A stretch of 58,431 nt of DNA, taken from Bacteroidales bacterium (GTDB lineage: Bacteria > Bacteroidota > Bacteroidia > Bacteroidales > PUMT01). The position numbers and the translations under genes are program-made. How positions within the stretch are numbered: the stretch's first letter is position 1; every line of letters begins with the position of its first letter. Under the pieces are notes generated by a model. It was not told the origin of the DNA, made no database searches, and saw nothing but the letters and a program-made list of their open reading frames with translations. The stretch lies in assembly GCA_007133565.1 (NCBI GenBank), contig SLMM01000036.1, positions 1 to 58,431 on the forward strand. The letters are read 5' to 3'. Below, piece after piece: positions 1-8,658 of this stretch.

Positions 1-1
1 A

Positions 2-1390
2 ATATTGTCACTAAATCTGCTATCAATGATTATGTTGCTTGCAATCACAAGTTCTTGCGGAGAAACAGAACAGCCTGAATTCACAGGGGCCCCGGGAGAG
101 GTTGAACTTATTACACTTGCTCCGGGCCATTTTCATGCATACCTTGTGCAGAAAGATATGTATGAACAGGTAGACCCAGTGGTTCATGTATATGCTCCCG
201 AGGGCCCGGAAGTTATACAGCATCTTGAAATGATCGAAAATTACAATACGCGGGAGGAAAATCCGACCTCCTGGGAACAGGTGGTTTATACCGGAGATGA
301 TTATCTTGAAAGGATGCTGAGTGAACGAAAGGGAAATGTTGTTATGCTTGCCGGCAATAACAGACAAAAGACCAATTACATAATAAGATCAGTTGATGCA
401 GGACTAAATGTGTTATCGGATAAACCAATGGCTATCAATGCTGAAAATTTCGATCTCCTGGTAGAAGCATTTGATGTGGCAGAGAGGAACAATATACTGC
501 TTTATGATATAATGACAGAAAGGTATGAGATAACCAGCATACTGCAGAAGGAGTTAATGCAGCTTCCCGGCATATTCGGGAAGCTGGAGACAGGAAGCCC
601 TGAAGATCCAGCAGTTATCAAGGAGAGTGTGCACTATTTCTTTAAGTATGTTTCAGGGCAGGTCCTGCGCAGGCCGCCATGGTTTTTTGATGTAACCCAG
701 CAGGGTGATGGTATAGTTGATGTAACAACCCATCTTGTGGATCTCATTCAGTGGTCCTGTTTCCCGGAGCAGATAATTGACTATAAATCAGATGTTCAGA
801 TGATATCAGCAAGACGTTGGCCCACACCTTTAACTGCAGGTCAGTTTGAGAGAATTACCGGTGTTCCCGGCTTTCCTGAATACCTGAATGAATTCCTTGA
901 AAACGACACACTTCTGCATGTCTATGCAAACGGGGAGATGGATTATACACTTAACGGTGTTCACGCAAGAGTGATAGTTAAGTGGGGTTACAGAGCTCCT
1001 GAAGGCGCCGGTGATACCCATTATTCGCTAACCAGGGGCAGCAACTCAAGTCTGATCATCGAGCAGGGCGAAGAGCAGGATTACAAACCGGTTTTATATA
1101 TAAAGCCATCCCGGCATATAACAATGGATGAATTTGAGCCGGTACTTAGGGATGAATTCCTCGTGATACAGGAGAGGTACCCCGGCGTAGAGCTTGAGAG
1201 GCTGGATGACTCGTGGAAAGTTGTAGTGCCCGATGTGTATGACGTTGGCCACGAGGCACACTTTGCCAGCGTAACCCGCAAATACCTGGAGTTTCTTGTT
1301 GAAGGAATGCCCGACTGGGAAGTTCCCAACATGATTGCGAAATACTACATTACAACACGTGCACTGGAGATTGCCATGGAGCAGGATTAA
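2..1390 (+). CDS. Gfo/Idh/MocA-like oxidoreductase, lipoprotein, 5' end cut by window
   Basis: This is a putative oxidoreductase of the Gfo/Idh/MocA superfamily with the Bacteroidota-type C-terminal domain. The open frame runs off the left edge, so the true start is probably outside the window; the first in-window start is a TTG at 5. The N-terminus is a hydrophobic stretch ending in a lipobox-like TSSC (Cys at codon 18 from base 5), which suggests a lipid-anchored exported protein, and the charged n-region is presumably upstream. A Rossmann-like part (about residues 30-160) holds LSDKPMA at about 137-143, the counterpart of the family's EKP motif. The usual GxGxxG loop is not clear; an APGHFHA stretch sits in its place. 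The C-terminal half fits the family's substrate domain. Function is inferred from fold only; substrate and cofactor are unknown. Confidence 0.75.
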   Translation: MLSLNLLSMIMLLAITSSCGETEQPEFTGAPGEVELITLAPGHFHAYLVQKDMYEQVDPVVHVYAPEGPEVIQHLEMIENYNTREENPTSWEQVVYTGDDYLERMLSERKGNVVMLAGNNRQKTNYIIRSVDAGLNVLSDKPMAINAENFDLLVEAFDVAERNNILLYDIMTERYEITSILQKELMQLPGIFGKLETGSPEDPAVIKESVHYFFKYVSGQVLRRPPWFFDVTQQGDGIVDVTTHLVDLIQWSCFPEQIIDYKSDVQMISARRWPTPLTAGQFERITGVPGFPEYLNEFLENDTLLHVYANGEMDYTLNGVHARVIVKWGYRAPEGAGDTHYSLTRGSNSSLIIEQGEEQDYKPVLYIKPSRHITMDEFEPVLRDEFLVIQERYPGVELERLDDSWKVVVPDVYDVGHEAHFASVTRKYLEFLVEGMPDWEVPNMIAKYYITTRALEIAMEQD

Positions 1391-1482
1391 TCAAAGTGCA
1401 TAAAAAAGGGAATTAATTTACCACGGTTGTAACTTTTCTGTACTTCAGTTCGTCACACAGTAAATTTCCGGGCAGAATAAAA

Positions 1483-1968
1483 ATGGGAATTGAAGACTTT
1501 AACAGGTGCATTGACGAATATTCCGATGGCGTTTACCGCTTCATCCTCAAAAACATCAGGGATGAAGAGAAGGCACGCGACATTGTACAGGATTCTTTTG
1601 AAAAAATGTGGCAGAAGATTGAAGGTATATCTTCCGAAAAGGCGAAGTCATACCTGTTTTCCACAGCGTATCACACCATGATCGATGCTATCAGGAAAGA
1701 GAAGGCGATGGTTGACTTCAATTATATGAAAGAAGAATTGTATTCGCACTCGTCTCAATACTGCGACCTTAATGAAATCCTGCATGAAGCTGTATCAAAA
1801 TTGCCGGCAATCCAGCGGTCTGTTATTATGTTGCGTGATTATGAGGGTTACTCATACGATGAGATAGCCGGGATAACAGGCCTTAGCGAGACACAGGTTA
1901 AGGTCTATATATACCGCGGAAGGATGTTTCTGAAAAAATATATCGGGAAAATGGAAGTCCTTATTTAA
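1483..1968 (+). CDS. ECF-type RNA polymerase sigma-70 factor
   Basis: This 161-residue protein has the normal length and layout of an extracytoplasmic-function sigma factor. Region 2 (about residues 6-45) includes DEEKARDIVQDSFEKMWQKI, which recognises the -10 element and binds core polymerase. Region 4 (about 105-155) is a helix-turn-helix with LPAIQRSVIMLRDYEGYSYDEIA. There is no sigma region 1 or 3. The gene is followed after 9 nt by a membrane anti-sigma-like gene and then an outer-membrane protein gene, the usual arrangement of a self-contained envelope-sensing unit. It presumably switches on a small envelope regulon; the signal is unknown. A TAACTTTT sequence at about 1430 resembles the housekeeping -7 element, but its upstream partner is poor. 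Confidence 0.9.
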   Translation: MGIEDFNRCIDEYSDGVYRFILKNIRDEEKARDIVQDSFEKMWQKIEGISSEKAKSYLFSTAYHTMIDAIRKEKAMVDFNYMKEELYSHSSQYCDLNEILHEAVSKLPAIQRSVIMLRDYEGYSYDEIAGITGLSETQVKVYIYRGRMFLKKYIGKMEVLI

Positions 1969-1977
1969 ATAAGAGTG

Positions 1978-3120
1978 ATGCAGATCAACAGAGATAACTA
2001 TGAGGCATACCTTCTGGACCTTGCAGAAGGGAAACTTTCTCCTGCAATGGAGAGGGAGCTTGCGAGGTTTCTGGAGGAGAACCCGGTACCGGAAAGGGGT
2101 ACCGGTATTGATGCGGCAGTTCTTCAACCGGAAGAGGTCTGCTTTTCAGGAAAGGATGACATGAAGAAGGGAGGATTGGCCGACAGGGTAACTGTCGGAA
2201 ATTACGGACAGTTCTGTATCGCAAGGTCAGAGGGCGACCTTTCTGACGAAGGGGTTGAAGAGCTCGACAGGTTCCTTATTGATAATCCGCGTTATGCAAA
2301 AGAGGCAGCTTTGTATGACAGGTTGAAACTCCAACCTGATACTGCCGTTATTTATGGCCGGAAGCACAGGTTGAAAAAAATTGCTGTGGCAGGCAGGCCG
2401 GTTAAGACAATTAACCGGACAAGGGTTATTTACCGTACAGTGTCGGTGGCTGCAACAATCGCTGTTTTATTGTCAGGGGCGATTTTCGTCCGGCAGATGG
2501 TAAGAAATGAAGGCGGGCTGCCTGCAACGGAAAGAAGAATAGTTTCGCTTCCGGCTGAAAGGATCAGGCCAGATGCAACTTCTGGTTCAGGAGGTAATTT
2601 TACTGCCGTCTATCCTGGCGGAGAATTAAATCTTGGTGATTTAAGAGGCACACCTGCAGATCATGAAGCTTTGTTATCTCAGGTACTGGTTGAAAAAACG
2701 GAGACTACCCGTTTGGCAACTGAACCTGCTCCGGTGTTTGAACGTGTCACCCTTACGCCTCTGGCAGGACGCTCATCTCGCCCGGATTTACATACGGCAC
2801 GCGTTACCGGAACCAGCCAGGTTAAAATAGCAGCTGTCCACTCAGGGGCGCCGGGTCTTAACGGACCTGAAGATGCGGGTGCAGCCGGGATTTTCAGAAG
2901 GGTATCCGGCATTATTGCACGTGCCCTGGATGAAGATTCTGAAAGGGATCGGATTACACTGTGGGACATAGCCGATGCCGGAGTAAAAGGTATAAACGCA
3001 TTGGCAGGTACAGAAATGCTCCTTGAAAGGGAAATTAACACTGACGGAGAGCTGGTTTCAATGGCATTCAGCTCCAGAATCATAGGTTTTGAGCGTACTG
3101 TATCATTTAACACAGATTAG
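1978..3120 (+). CDS. anti-sigma-factor-like single-pass membrane protein with duplicated N-terminal motif
   Basis: This is a probable anti-sigma partner of the preceding ECF factor. The ATG at 1978 is preferred over the GTG directly before it. The cytoplasmic N-terminus carries the pattern NYEAYLLDLAEGKLS...FLEENP (residues about 7-36), which I associate with Bacteroidota proteins encoded next to ECF sigma factors. The pattern recurs at about 75-104 as NYGQFCIARSEGDLS...FLIDNP. One membrane helix follows at about 153-173 (VAATIAVLLSGAIFV), and then a roughly 200-residue low-similarity domain that would lie in the periplasm. The topology (sigma-binding part inside, sensing part outside) fits an anti-sigma factor, but no classical zinc-containing domain is visible. 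Function is inferred from context and topology. Confidence 0.65.
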   Translation: MQINRDNYEAYLLDLAEGKLSPAMERELARFLEENPVPERGTGIDAAVLQPEEVCFSGKDDMKKGGLADRVTVGNYGQFCIARSEGDLSDEGVEELDRFLIDNPRYAKEAALYDRLKLQPDTAVIYGRKHRLKKIAVAGRPVKTINRTRVIYRTVSVAATIAVLLSGAIFVRQMVRNEGGLPATERRIVSLPAERIRPDATSGSGGNFTAVYPGGELNLGDLRGTPADHEALLSQVLVEKTETTRLATEPAPVFERVTLTPLAGRSSRPDLHTARVTGTSQVKIAAVHSGAPGLNGPEDAGAAGIFRRVSGIIARALDEDSERDRITLWDIADAGVKGINALAGTEMLLEREINTDGELVSMAFSSRIIGFERTVSFNTD

Positions 3121-3195
3121 CTGTAACAAACCGGGATGTTTATACGTCATACCGGTAAAACATCATTAATTTAATAATTTAAAAACAACAGTAAG

Positions 3196-4116
3196 ATGAA
3201 AACCACAAAAATATTAATAGTTATCTTGAGTATAACTTTATGTAATTTATTCCCGGTTCAGTATACCTTTGCACAAACTCGCGAAGAGATGGTTAACAGG
3301 GCAGAGATGCTTGAGGCAGATAATGATACGGTTGTTGAACGGGGCTCGCGTACAGATACCACTACAATATCGCTGGGTGGCCGTGAAATAAGGATAATTG
3401 ATGCGAACGGAAAGACAGACATCAGTATTTTTGAAAGAAACCACAGAGAGAATTCAACAGGTTACAGGCGCACAAGGCCGTTCCGCGGAGGCTGGCGCGG
3501 AATTGATATAGGGTTGAATAACTATTTCAACAGCGATTTTTCAACATCGCTTTCTCCCGGTGAGGATTTTATGGAGCTCAGGGCCGCAAGGTCAGTGAAT
3601 CTTGGGCTGAATGTATTGCAATACAGTCTTGCACTGTCAGACAATAATATAGGTATGGTTACCGGGCTTGGTGTTGAGTACAACAATTACCGCTTTTCCA
3701 ATGATGTAAGTATCATTAAGGAGAACCGCGAAATTGTACCTGTCTGGTACGACGAACCAGGTATGAGTGTTGACAGGTCCAGGCTCAGGGCGATATATCT
3801 CAATGTGCCGCTGCTTGTTGAGTTTCAGACGTCACATTCAAGCCGGTCGCGCAGGGGGCATATTTCTTTCGGGGTTGTAGGCGGCGTAAACATTGGATCA
3901 AATACCAGGATTGTTTACAAGGATAATTCCAGCAGAAGCCGCGAAAAAGTGAGAGATGACTTCTATCTGTCGCCATTCAGGTACGGATTTACATTGCGGG
4001 CCGGCTACAGGTCGCTCAACCTTTACGCGAACTACTACCCGGTTACACTATTTCAGTCCGGCAAAGGTCCGGAACTATACCCGTTTTCCCTGGGTTTTTC
4101 ACTGCTCAGCTTCTGA
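3196..4116 (+). CDS. predicted outer-membrane beta-barrel protein
   Basis: This 306-residue exported protein has a clear signal peptide of about 27 residues ending FAQ. A short charged linker (about 28-95) contains GGREIRIIDANGKTDISIF. The rest (about 95-306) is a run of alternating hydrophobic strands rich in Gly, Tyr, Asn and Arg, ending in an aromatic-terminated last strand (LGFSLLSF), typical of small Bacteroidota outer-membrane barrels. It is the third gene of the sigma/anti-sigma unit, 75 nt after the anti-sigma-like gene, and a strong hairpin terminator follows it. It could be a regulon member or part of the sensing apparatus. I do not recognise a specific family beyond porin-like barrels. 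Confidence 0.65.
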   Translation: MKTTKILIVILSITLCNLFPVQYTFAQTREEMVNRAEMLEADNDTVVERGSRTDTTTISLGGREIRIIDANGKTDISIFERNHRENSTGYRRTRPFRGGWRGIDIGLNNYFNSDFSTSLSPGEDFMELRAARSVNLGLNVLQYSLALSDNNIGMVTGLGVEYNNYRFSNDVSIIKENREIVPVWYDEPGMSVDRSRLRAIYLNVPLLVEFQTSHSSRSRRGHISFGVVGGVNIGSNTRIVYKDNSSRSREKVRDDFYLSPFRYGFTLRAGYRSLNLYANYYPVTLFQSGKGPELYPFSLGFSLLSF

Positions 4117-4136
4117 CAAAACCGGAATTTATCCAG

Positions 4137-4161
4137 AACCCGGCTGCAGGCCGGGTTTTTT
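4137..4161 (+). terminator. intrinsic terminator after the sigma/anti-sigma/OMP unit
   Basis: A 7-bp GC-rich stem AACCCGG / CCGGGTT closes on CTGCAGG and is followed directly by a run of six T. It lies 21 nt after the outer-membrane protein stop codon and ends the unit that starts with the sigma factor. Confidence 0.85.
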
Positions 4162-4204
4162 AATGGTTCCGGCACACACTTTTGACTCCTGATAAACTGC
4201 AATT

Positions 4205-4236
4205 GTTGGTATTTATTCAGAATCAAATTAATTTTG
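4205..4236 (+). promoter_or_regulatory. Bacteroidota-type promoter for the MoeB/ThiF-like gene
   Basis: GTTG at 4205-4208, a 20-nt spacer and a perfect TAATTTTG at 4229-4236 match the Bacteroidota -33/-7 consensus. The predicted transcript would start near 4243, giving a leader of about 46 nt. Confidence 0.55.
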
Positions 4237-4289
4237 TCTTACTTTTATGAATCCCTATATGGTATAATGTTATTTCAAAACCTTGATTT

Positions 4290-5051
4290 ATGGGAGAAAT
4301 GGATTCGCTTACCGAACTTGAAAAGAAAAGGTACAAACTTCAGATAATGCTGCCCGGAATAGGGGCCCGCGGACAGGAAAAGATAAAGGATGCCCGTGTT
4401 CTTGTTGTAGGTATCGGGGGACTTGGTTCGCAGGTGCTGCAGTATCTTGCAGCCATGGGTGTGGGCACCCTTGGGTTTCTCGATTATGATGTGATTGAAG
4501 AGGTTAACCTCAGTCACCAGGTTTTGTATGGGATGGAGGATATAGGAAAGCTGAAGGCAGTTGTGACCCGTAAAAGGCTTTCGGCAATGAACCCTCTGGT
4601 TCAGCTTAACATGCTAAATGTTAAATTCAAAAGTGACAATGCCGGTTCGATCGTGCCTGGTTACGACATTGTGGTTGACGCGACAAATAAGAGAGAAGAG
4701 CACTGTCTTATCAGCGACTCATGCCTGAAATACAATAAGATAATGGTTTTGGGCTGTGTGTGCAGTAAGCTTGAGGGCAGAATATCCGTGTTCAATTATG
4801 GAGGAGGACCCTCTTACCGGTGCCTGAATTCTGAAGATCATAGTGAAGAACAGGACGCCGGCAAGAACATCACCGGTATGCCAGGGATTCTTCCGGGTAT
4901 TACAGGAGCCTTTGTCGCCAATGAGGTTATCAGGATCATAACAGGCAGCCATGAAGTGCTTTCAGGAAAAATGCTCACCATCGATATTTTCGGATACATA
5001 AACCGGATAATACCGGTCGAAAAGAACCCGCATAATTTTAACCGCGAATGA
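4290..5051 (+). CDS. MoeB/ThiF/HesA-family E1-like protein lacking key catalytic residues
   Basis: This 253-residue protein has the fold signature of MoeB/ThiF adenylyltransferases, which activate the C-terminus of small sulfur-carrier proteins (MoaD, ThiS). The nucleotide loop GIGGLG is at 41-46 and LDYD at 64-67. Aligned by eye with E. coli MoeB at a constant +3 offset, Lys86 is kept (K89), but Arg14 is Leu17, Arg73 is His76 and Asp130 is Asn133. The active-site Cys region reads GKNITGMPG, with Lys at the Cys position. Of the four zinc cysteines only C178 remains: its CxxC partner is Ser175, and the C-terminal CxxC is absent. No ThiS/MoaD-like gene is nearby. It may bind nucleotide without normal catalysis or use a different chemistry; the family is sure, the role is not. 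Confidence 0.75.
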   Translation: MGEMDSLTELEKKRYKLQIMLPGIGARGQEKIKDARVLVVGIGGLGSQVLQYLAAMGVGTLGFLDYDVIEEVNLSHQVLYGMEDIGKLKAVVTRKRLSAMNPLVQLNMLNVKFKSDNAGSIVPGYDIVVDATNKREEHCLISDSCLKYNKIMVLGCVCSKLEGRISVFNYGGGPSYRCLNSEDHSEEQDAGKNITGMPGILPGITGAFVANEVIRIITGSHEVLSGKMLTIDIFGYINRIIPVEKNPHNFNRE

Positions 5052-5120
5052 ACCCGGTTTAGTATCTGATCTCTGAATGGAGGTATTGTACATCGTTAAC
5101 ATATAAAAAATTATAAAGTA

Positions 5121-5825
5121 ATGAGGTTACTGCTGATAAGTAATTCAACAAATGCAGGAGAGGAATACCTTGAGTATCCCATGGGAAATATCAAAGAGTA
5201 TCTCGGCAGGCAGAAGATAAGAGCATTGTTCATACCATGGGCCGGGGTTACTGTTACATGGGACGACTATGAAAAGAAGGTCAGGCAGCGGTTTAACCAG
5301 GTTGGACATGAAATTGTTTCCATCCATCATTTTGATGACCCCGCAAAAGCTGTGTCAAATGCAGAGGCGATAGTTGTGGGGGGAGGCAACACTTTCAGGC
5401 TGACATTTTTACTTCACCATTACGGTCTCGTACCGTTAATACGCGAACGGGTAATGGCCGGAACACCTTATTTAGGCTGGAGCGCCGGGGCAAATGTTGC
5501 CTGTCCCACTATCTGTACAACGAACGATATGCCCATTGTGCAGCCCGCATCATTCGAAGTGTTTAACCTGGTGAAGTTTCAGATCAACCCTCATTATCTT
5601 GACGCATCACCCGGTGGCCATGCCGGTGAGACCCGCGAAATGCGCATTGCAGAATTTGTTGAGATAAACCGTGATGCATATGTTGTCGGGCTCAGGGAGG
5701 GCACTATGCTTCTGATCGAAAACGGATCTGTTAAACTTATCGGGAGCAGGAAGATGCGTATTTTCAAATATGGCAGCGAACCTGCCGAACTTGGTCCGGA
5801 CGACGACGCATCATTCCTGTTGTAA
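5121..5825 (+). CDS. pepE: dipeptidase E (peptidase family S51)
   Basis: This is a cytoplasmic serine peptidase that releases N-terminal aspartate from Asp-X dipeptides. The 234-residue length matches enterobacterial PepE. The nucleophile elbow GWSAGAN (119-125) puts the catalytic Ser at 121; TTNDMPIV supplies Asp136 and INPH supplies His158. These align one residue off from the Ser120/Asp135/His157 triad known for Salmonella PepE. VVGGGNTFRL (85-94) is the typical loop before the elbow. It follows the E1-like gene by 69 nt on the same strand, and may share its transcript. Confidence 0.93.
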   Translation: MRLLLISNSTNAGEEYLEYPMGNIKEYLGRQKIRALFIPWAGVTVTWDDYEKKVRQRFNQVGHEIVSIHHFDDPAKAVSNAEAIVVGGGNTFRLTFLLHHYGLVPLIRERVMAGTPYLGWSAGANVACPTICTTNDMPIVQPASFEVFNLVKFQINPHYLDASPGGHAGETREMRIAEFVEINRDAYVVGLREGTMLLIENGSVKLIGSRKMRIFKYGSEPAELGPDDDASFLL

Positions 5826-5916
5826 ATGGAGGGAAGTGCTGAAATATGGCGCCGGGCATCAATACTTTTGGCCTGAGTTTTGCGTTTATTGGTAAATTCC
5901 GGTAGCATATCACTTT

Positions 5917-8610
5917 ATGGTGCGCATCATAAAATATTTACTGGCAGCCTTTCTGGTATTTGCAGTTGTTGTAACTGCTGCAGGCCTGATCATTGCAAGG
6001 TATTACCAGGACGAAGTAAAGCAGTTGGTGATAAGCGGTATCAACAGGCATGTCACTACGGAGATCACCGTAGGCGATATCTCATTCTCCGTGCTGAGAC
6101 GTTTTCCGCGTGCTTCACTTGAATTCAGGGATGTTCTAATTCTGGCACCCGAAGAGTTCAGAAACAATAGCGATAATAGTGCCGGGGCCGATACGTTGTT
6201 CACTGCCAGTAATATGCACCTGCGGTTCAATATCAGAGACATCTTCAACAGGCAGTACAATATCAGCAGCATTAATGCATCGGGCGGGATGCTCAACCCT
6301 GCTGTAAACTCTGCAGGGCTTGAAAACTACCGGTTCTGGAAACAGGATGGAGCGACAGACGGGGCCTTCAGCCTGAATTTGCAGGATGTGAGATTGGTTG
6401 ATTATAATATAAGTTACGGCAACAGGCTGAAGGATGTCTATTTAGAGGCCGATCTCGACAGGCTTTATATGAAGGGCAGTTTTGGCAGCACCCGTCAACG
6501 CATGAGCGCGATAGCTTCGGGCAGGAGCAGTGAGTTGAGGTATGGCGGTTTTGTTTACCTTGAGCAGAGTGATGTAGAATTAAGGGCTTCAATCGATGTT
6601 GACGACAAACTGTTTGTTATTGAAAACGGCACTATAATACTGGAAGGAATAACTCTTACAGCAATAGGCAGTTACGTGTCGGGTGATAAAGGAGAAATTG
6701 ATCTGGAATTAAAGGGTTACAACATTGGGTTATCATCTGTTGTTCCCCTTATGCCGGTTAAAGAGGCTCAAAAACTTAAAGATTATCGTTTTTCCGGCCA
6801 TTTCGACTTTGATGCCTCCATCCGGGGCGCCCTTTCAAGAACCTCTTCACCGGCAGTAACAGCATCATTCGGCACAGAGAACAGTGAAATTAAGCACAAG
6901 GCATCAGGTGTCAGCCTTACAAATACCCGCATCAGGGGACACTATACCCGCGGTTCCGGACAAAACACGGGATCATCTGTGGTTTCCATAACCGGTTTTT
7001 CTGCCGGACTGGGGAAAGGCCATATAAGCGGCAGCGGAACTCTGTCAGATTTCCCGTCGCCCGAAATTGATTTCAAACTGAGCGCCGACCTTCATCTTGA
7101 AGAGCTAGCGCGTTTTTATCTGCCTGATAACATAAGCTTTATGGCCGGGCATATAAAAACAACTTTATCGGGCAAAGGACGACCCGGCAGAGATACTGAA
7201 CGCGAAATAGAGATTTTCAACCGGATGGATCTCGCCGGCAGACTTGAGATACAGGATGGGGCGATTGAATTGTCGGAAGGTAAATATGTTGCCCGCAATA
7301 TTGAAGGGATACTCAATTTCGGACAGGTACTGAATACTCCGGGCCTTGGATTTTACATAGGCGATGACCATTTCAGGATAATGGGTGAGATTGATAACGG
7401 GCTCCCCTGGCTGCTTGGAGAACAACAGGTCATGAGCATTGAAGGCAGCTTTTATTCTTCGCAGCTGGTTCTCGACAATTACATCGGGGTCAGGGCTGCG
7501 GGTAATAACCGGTCAGGGACATCAGAGTTGCTCAGGTTTCCTGATAATATCGAACTTAACCTCGATTTTCTGGTTGACAGGCTTGGTTTCGGGAATTTCT
7601 CTTCAACATCATTTACCGGAAGGATGAGTTACAGGCCTGGGATGCTGGTGATGAACTCCCTGGGGTTTAACTCAATGGACGGGTCCGTCTCGGGGAACGC
7701 GGTGATTTACCAGCGGATTGACGGTGAGTTTCTGGTGCAGTCACAGCTTGAGCTTGATCAGGTTGATATAAACAGGATGTTTGCTTCATTCAGCAATTTC
7801 GGGCAGAATTTCATTGACAGTGGCAACCTGAAAGGAACCGTGTCGGGCAGTCTGAGTCTGCTGACTGAGTGGAGCAATGATTTGAGAATAATTGAGGAGA
7901 ATTTGATTGCCGACAGCAGGCTGGTGATCAGTGACGGAGAACTTATTGACTTTGAGCCGATGCTTGGCCTGGCGCGTTTCATTGATGTTGATGAATTGCA
8001 GCATATTCGTTTTTCTCAGCTGCAGAACGAGATATTTATCCGGAACCGGGTCGTCACCATACCCCAGATGGACATACATTCATCGGCATTTAATATAAGC
8101 GGTTCGGGGACTCACAATTTTGACGGCAGCTTTGATTACCGCCTTCGGGTGCTTCTATCTGACGTACTTTACGGTAAGGCCCGGAGATCAAGGCCCGAGA
8201 CTGACAGGTTCGGGGTGGTTGAAGATGACGGACTGGGAAGGACAAGCCTGTACCTTGTAGTTTCAGGCACACCTGACGATTACAGGGTCGCTTTTGATCA
8301 TCGTGCAGTACGTGATATGATACGGGAGAATCTGGCAAACGAAAGGAATGTGCTCAGGCAGATCCTCAACGAGGAGTTCGGATGGTTCAGCCGGGAGGAG
8401 GATGGTGGCGAACCAGTTGATGCTGCGGCTCCCGCCGGATCCGGGTTCAGGATAGTGTGGGATGAGGAGGATACAAAACAGGAAGGGGCTTCCGCACCCG
8501 AATCAGTCACACCTGCGGGGCAGCGGGATAACCAGGTGCGTTTCCGTGTAATATGGGACGAAGAGGAGAAACCCTCAGGCCCTTTACCGGGCGAAAGGCG
8601 CCGCAGATGA
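5917..8610 (+). CDS. AsmA-like inner-membrane/periplasmic protein
   Basis: This 897-residue protein belongs to the AsmA superfamily, whose members are anchored in the inner membrane and have been linked to lipid transport and outer-membrane homeostasis. An N-terminal membrane helix (about 5-28) is followed by a long, beta-rich periplasmic region with repeated amphipathic strands. The AsmA-type C-terminal region is at about 550-790 (GSFDYRLRVLLSDVLYGKA and neighbours). A low-complexity acidic tail contains two copies of FRxxWDEE (844 and 876) and ends in four-residue polyarginine (RRRR). The gene starts a compact unit with a histidine kinase (48 nt on) and a U32 protein. A TACTTTTG sequence at 5863-5870 could be its -7 element, though no good -33 is seen. 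Confidence 0.8.
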   Translation: MVRIIKYLLAAFLVFAVVVTAAGLIIARYYQDEVKQLVISGINRHVTTEITVGDISFSVLRRFPRASLEFRDVLILAPEEFRNNSDNSAGADTLFTASNMHLRFNIRDIFNRQYNISSINASGGMLNPAVNSAGLENYRFWKQDGATDGAFSLNLQDVRLVDYNISYGNRLKDVYLEADLDRLYMKGSFGSTRQRMSAIASGRSSELRYGGFVYLEQSDVELRASIDVDDKLFVIENGTIILEGITLTAIGSYVSGDKGEIDLELKGYNIGLSSVVPLMPVKEAQKLKDYRFSGHFDFDASIRGALSRTSSPAVTASFGTENSEIKHKASGVSLTNTRIRGHYTRGSGQNTGSSVVSITGFSAGLGKGHISGSGTLSDFPSPEIDFKLSADLHLEELARFYLPDNISFMAGHIKTTLSGKGRPGRDTEREIEIFNRMDLAGRLEIQDGAIELSEGKYVARNIEGILNFGQVLNTPGLGFYIGDDHFRIMGEIDNGLPWLLGEQQVMSIEGSFYSSQLVLDNYIGVRAAGNNRSGTSELLRFPDNIELNLDFLVDRLGFGNFSSTSFTGRMSYRPGMLVMNSLGFNSMDGSVSGNAVIYQRIDGEFLVQSQLELDQVDINRMFASFSNFGQNFIDSGNLKGTVSGSLSLLTEWSNDLRIIEENLIADSRLVISDGELIDFEPMLGLARFIDVDELQHIRFSQLQNEIFIRNRVVTIPQMDIHSSAFNISGSGTHNFDGSFDYRLRVLLSDVLYGKARRSRPETDRFGVVEDDGLGRTSLYLVVSGTPDDYRVAFDHRAVRDMIRENLANERNVLRQILNEEFGWFSREEDGGEPVDAAAPAGSGFRIVWDEEDTKQEGASAPESVTPAGQRDNQVRFRVIWDEEEKPSGPLPGERRRR

Positions 8611-8658
8611 CCTGTTGCCCCTGCATACCTGTCGGATGGCACCATTACAATTAGTGCA

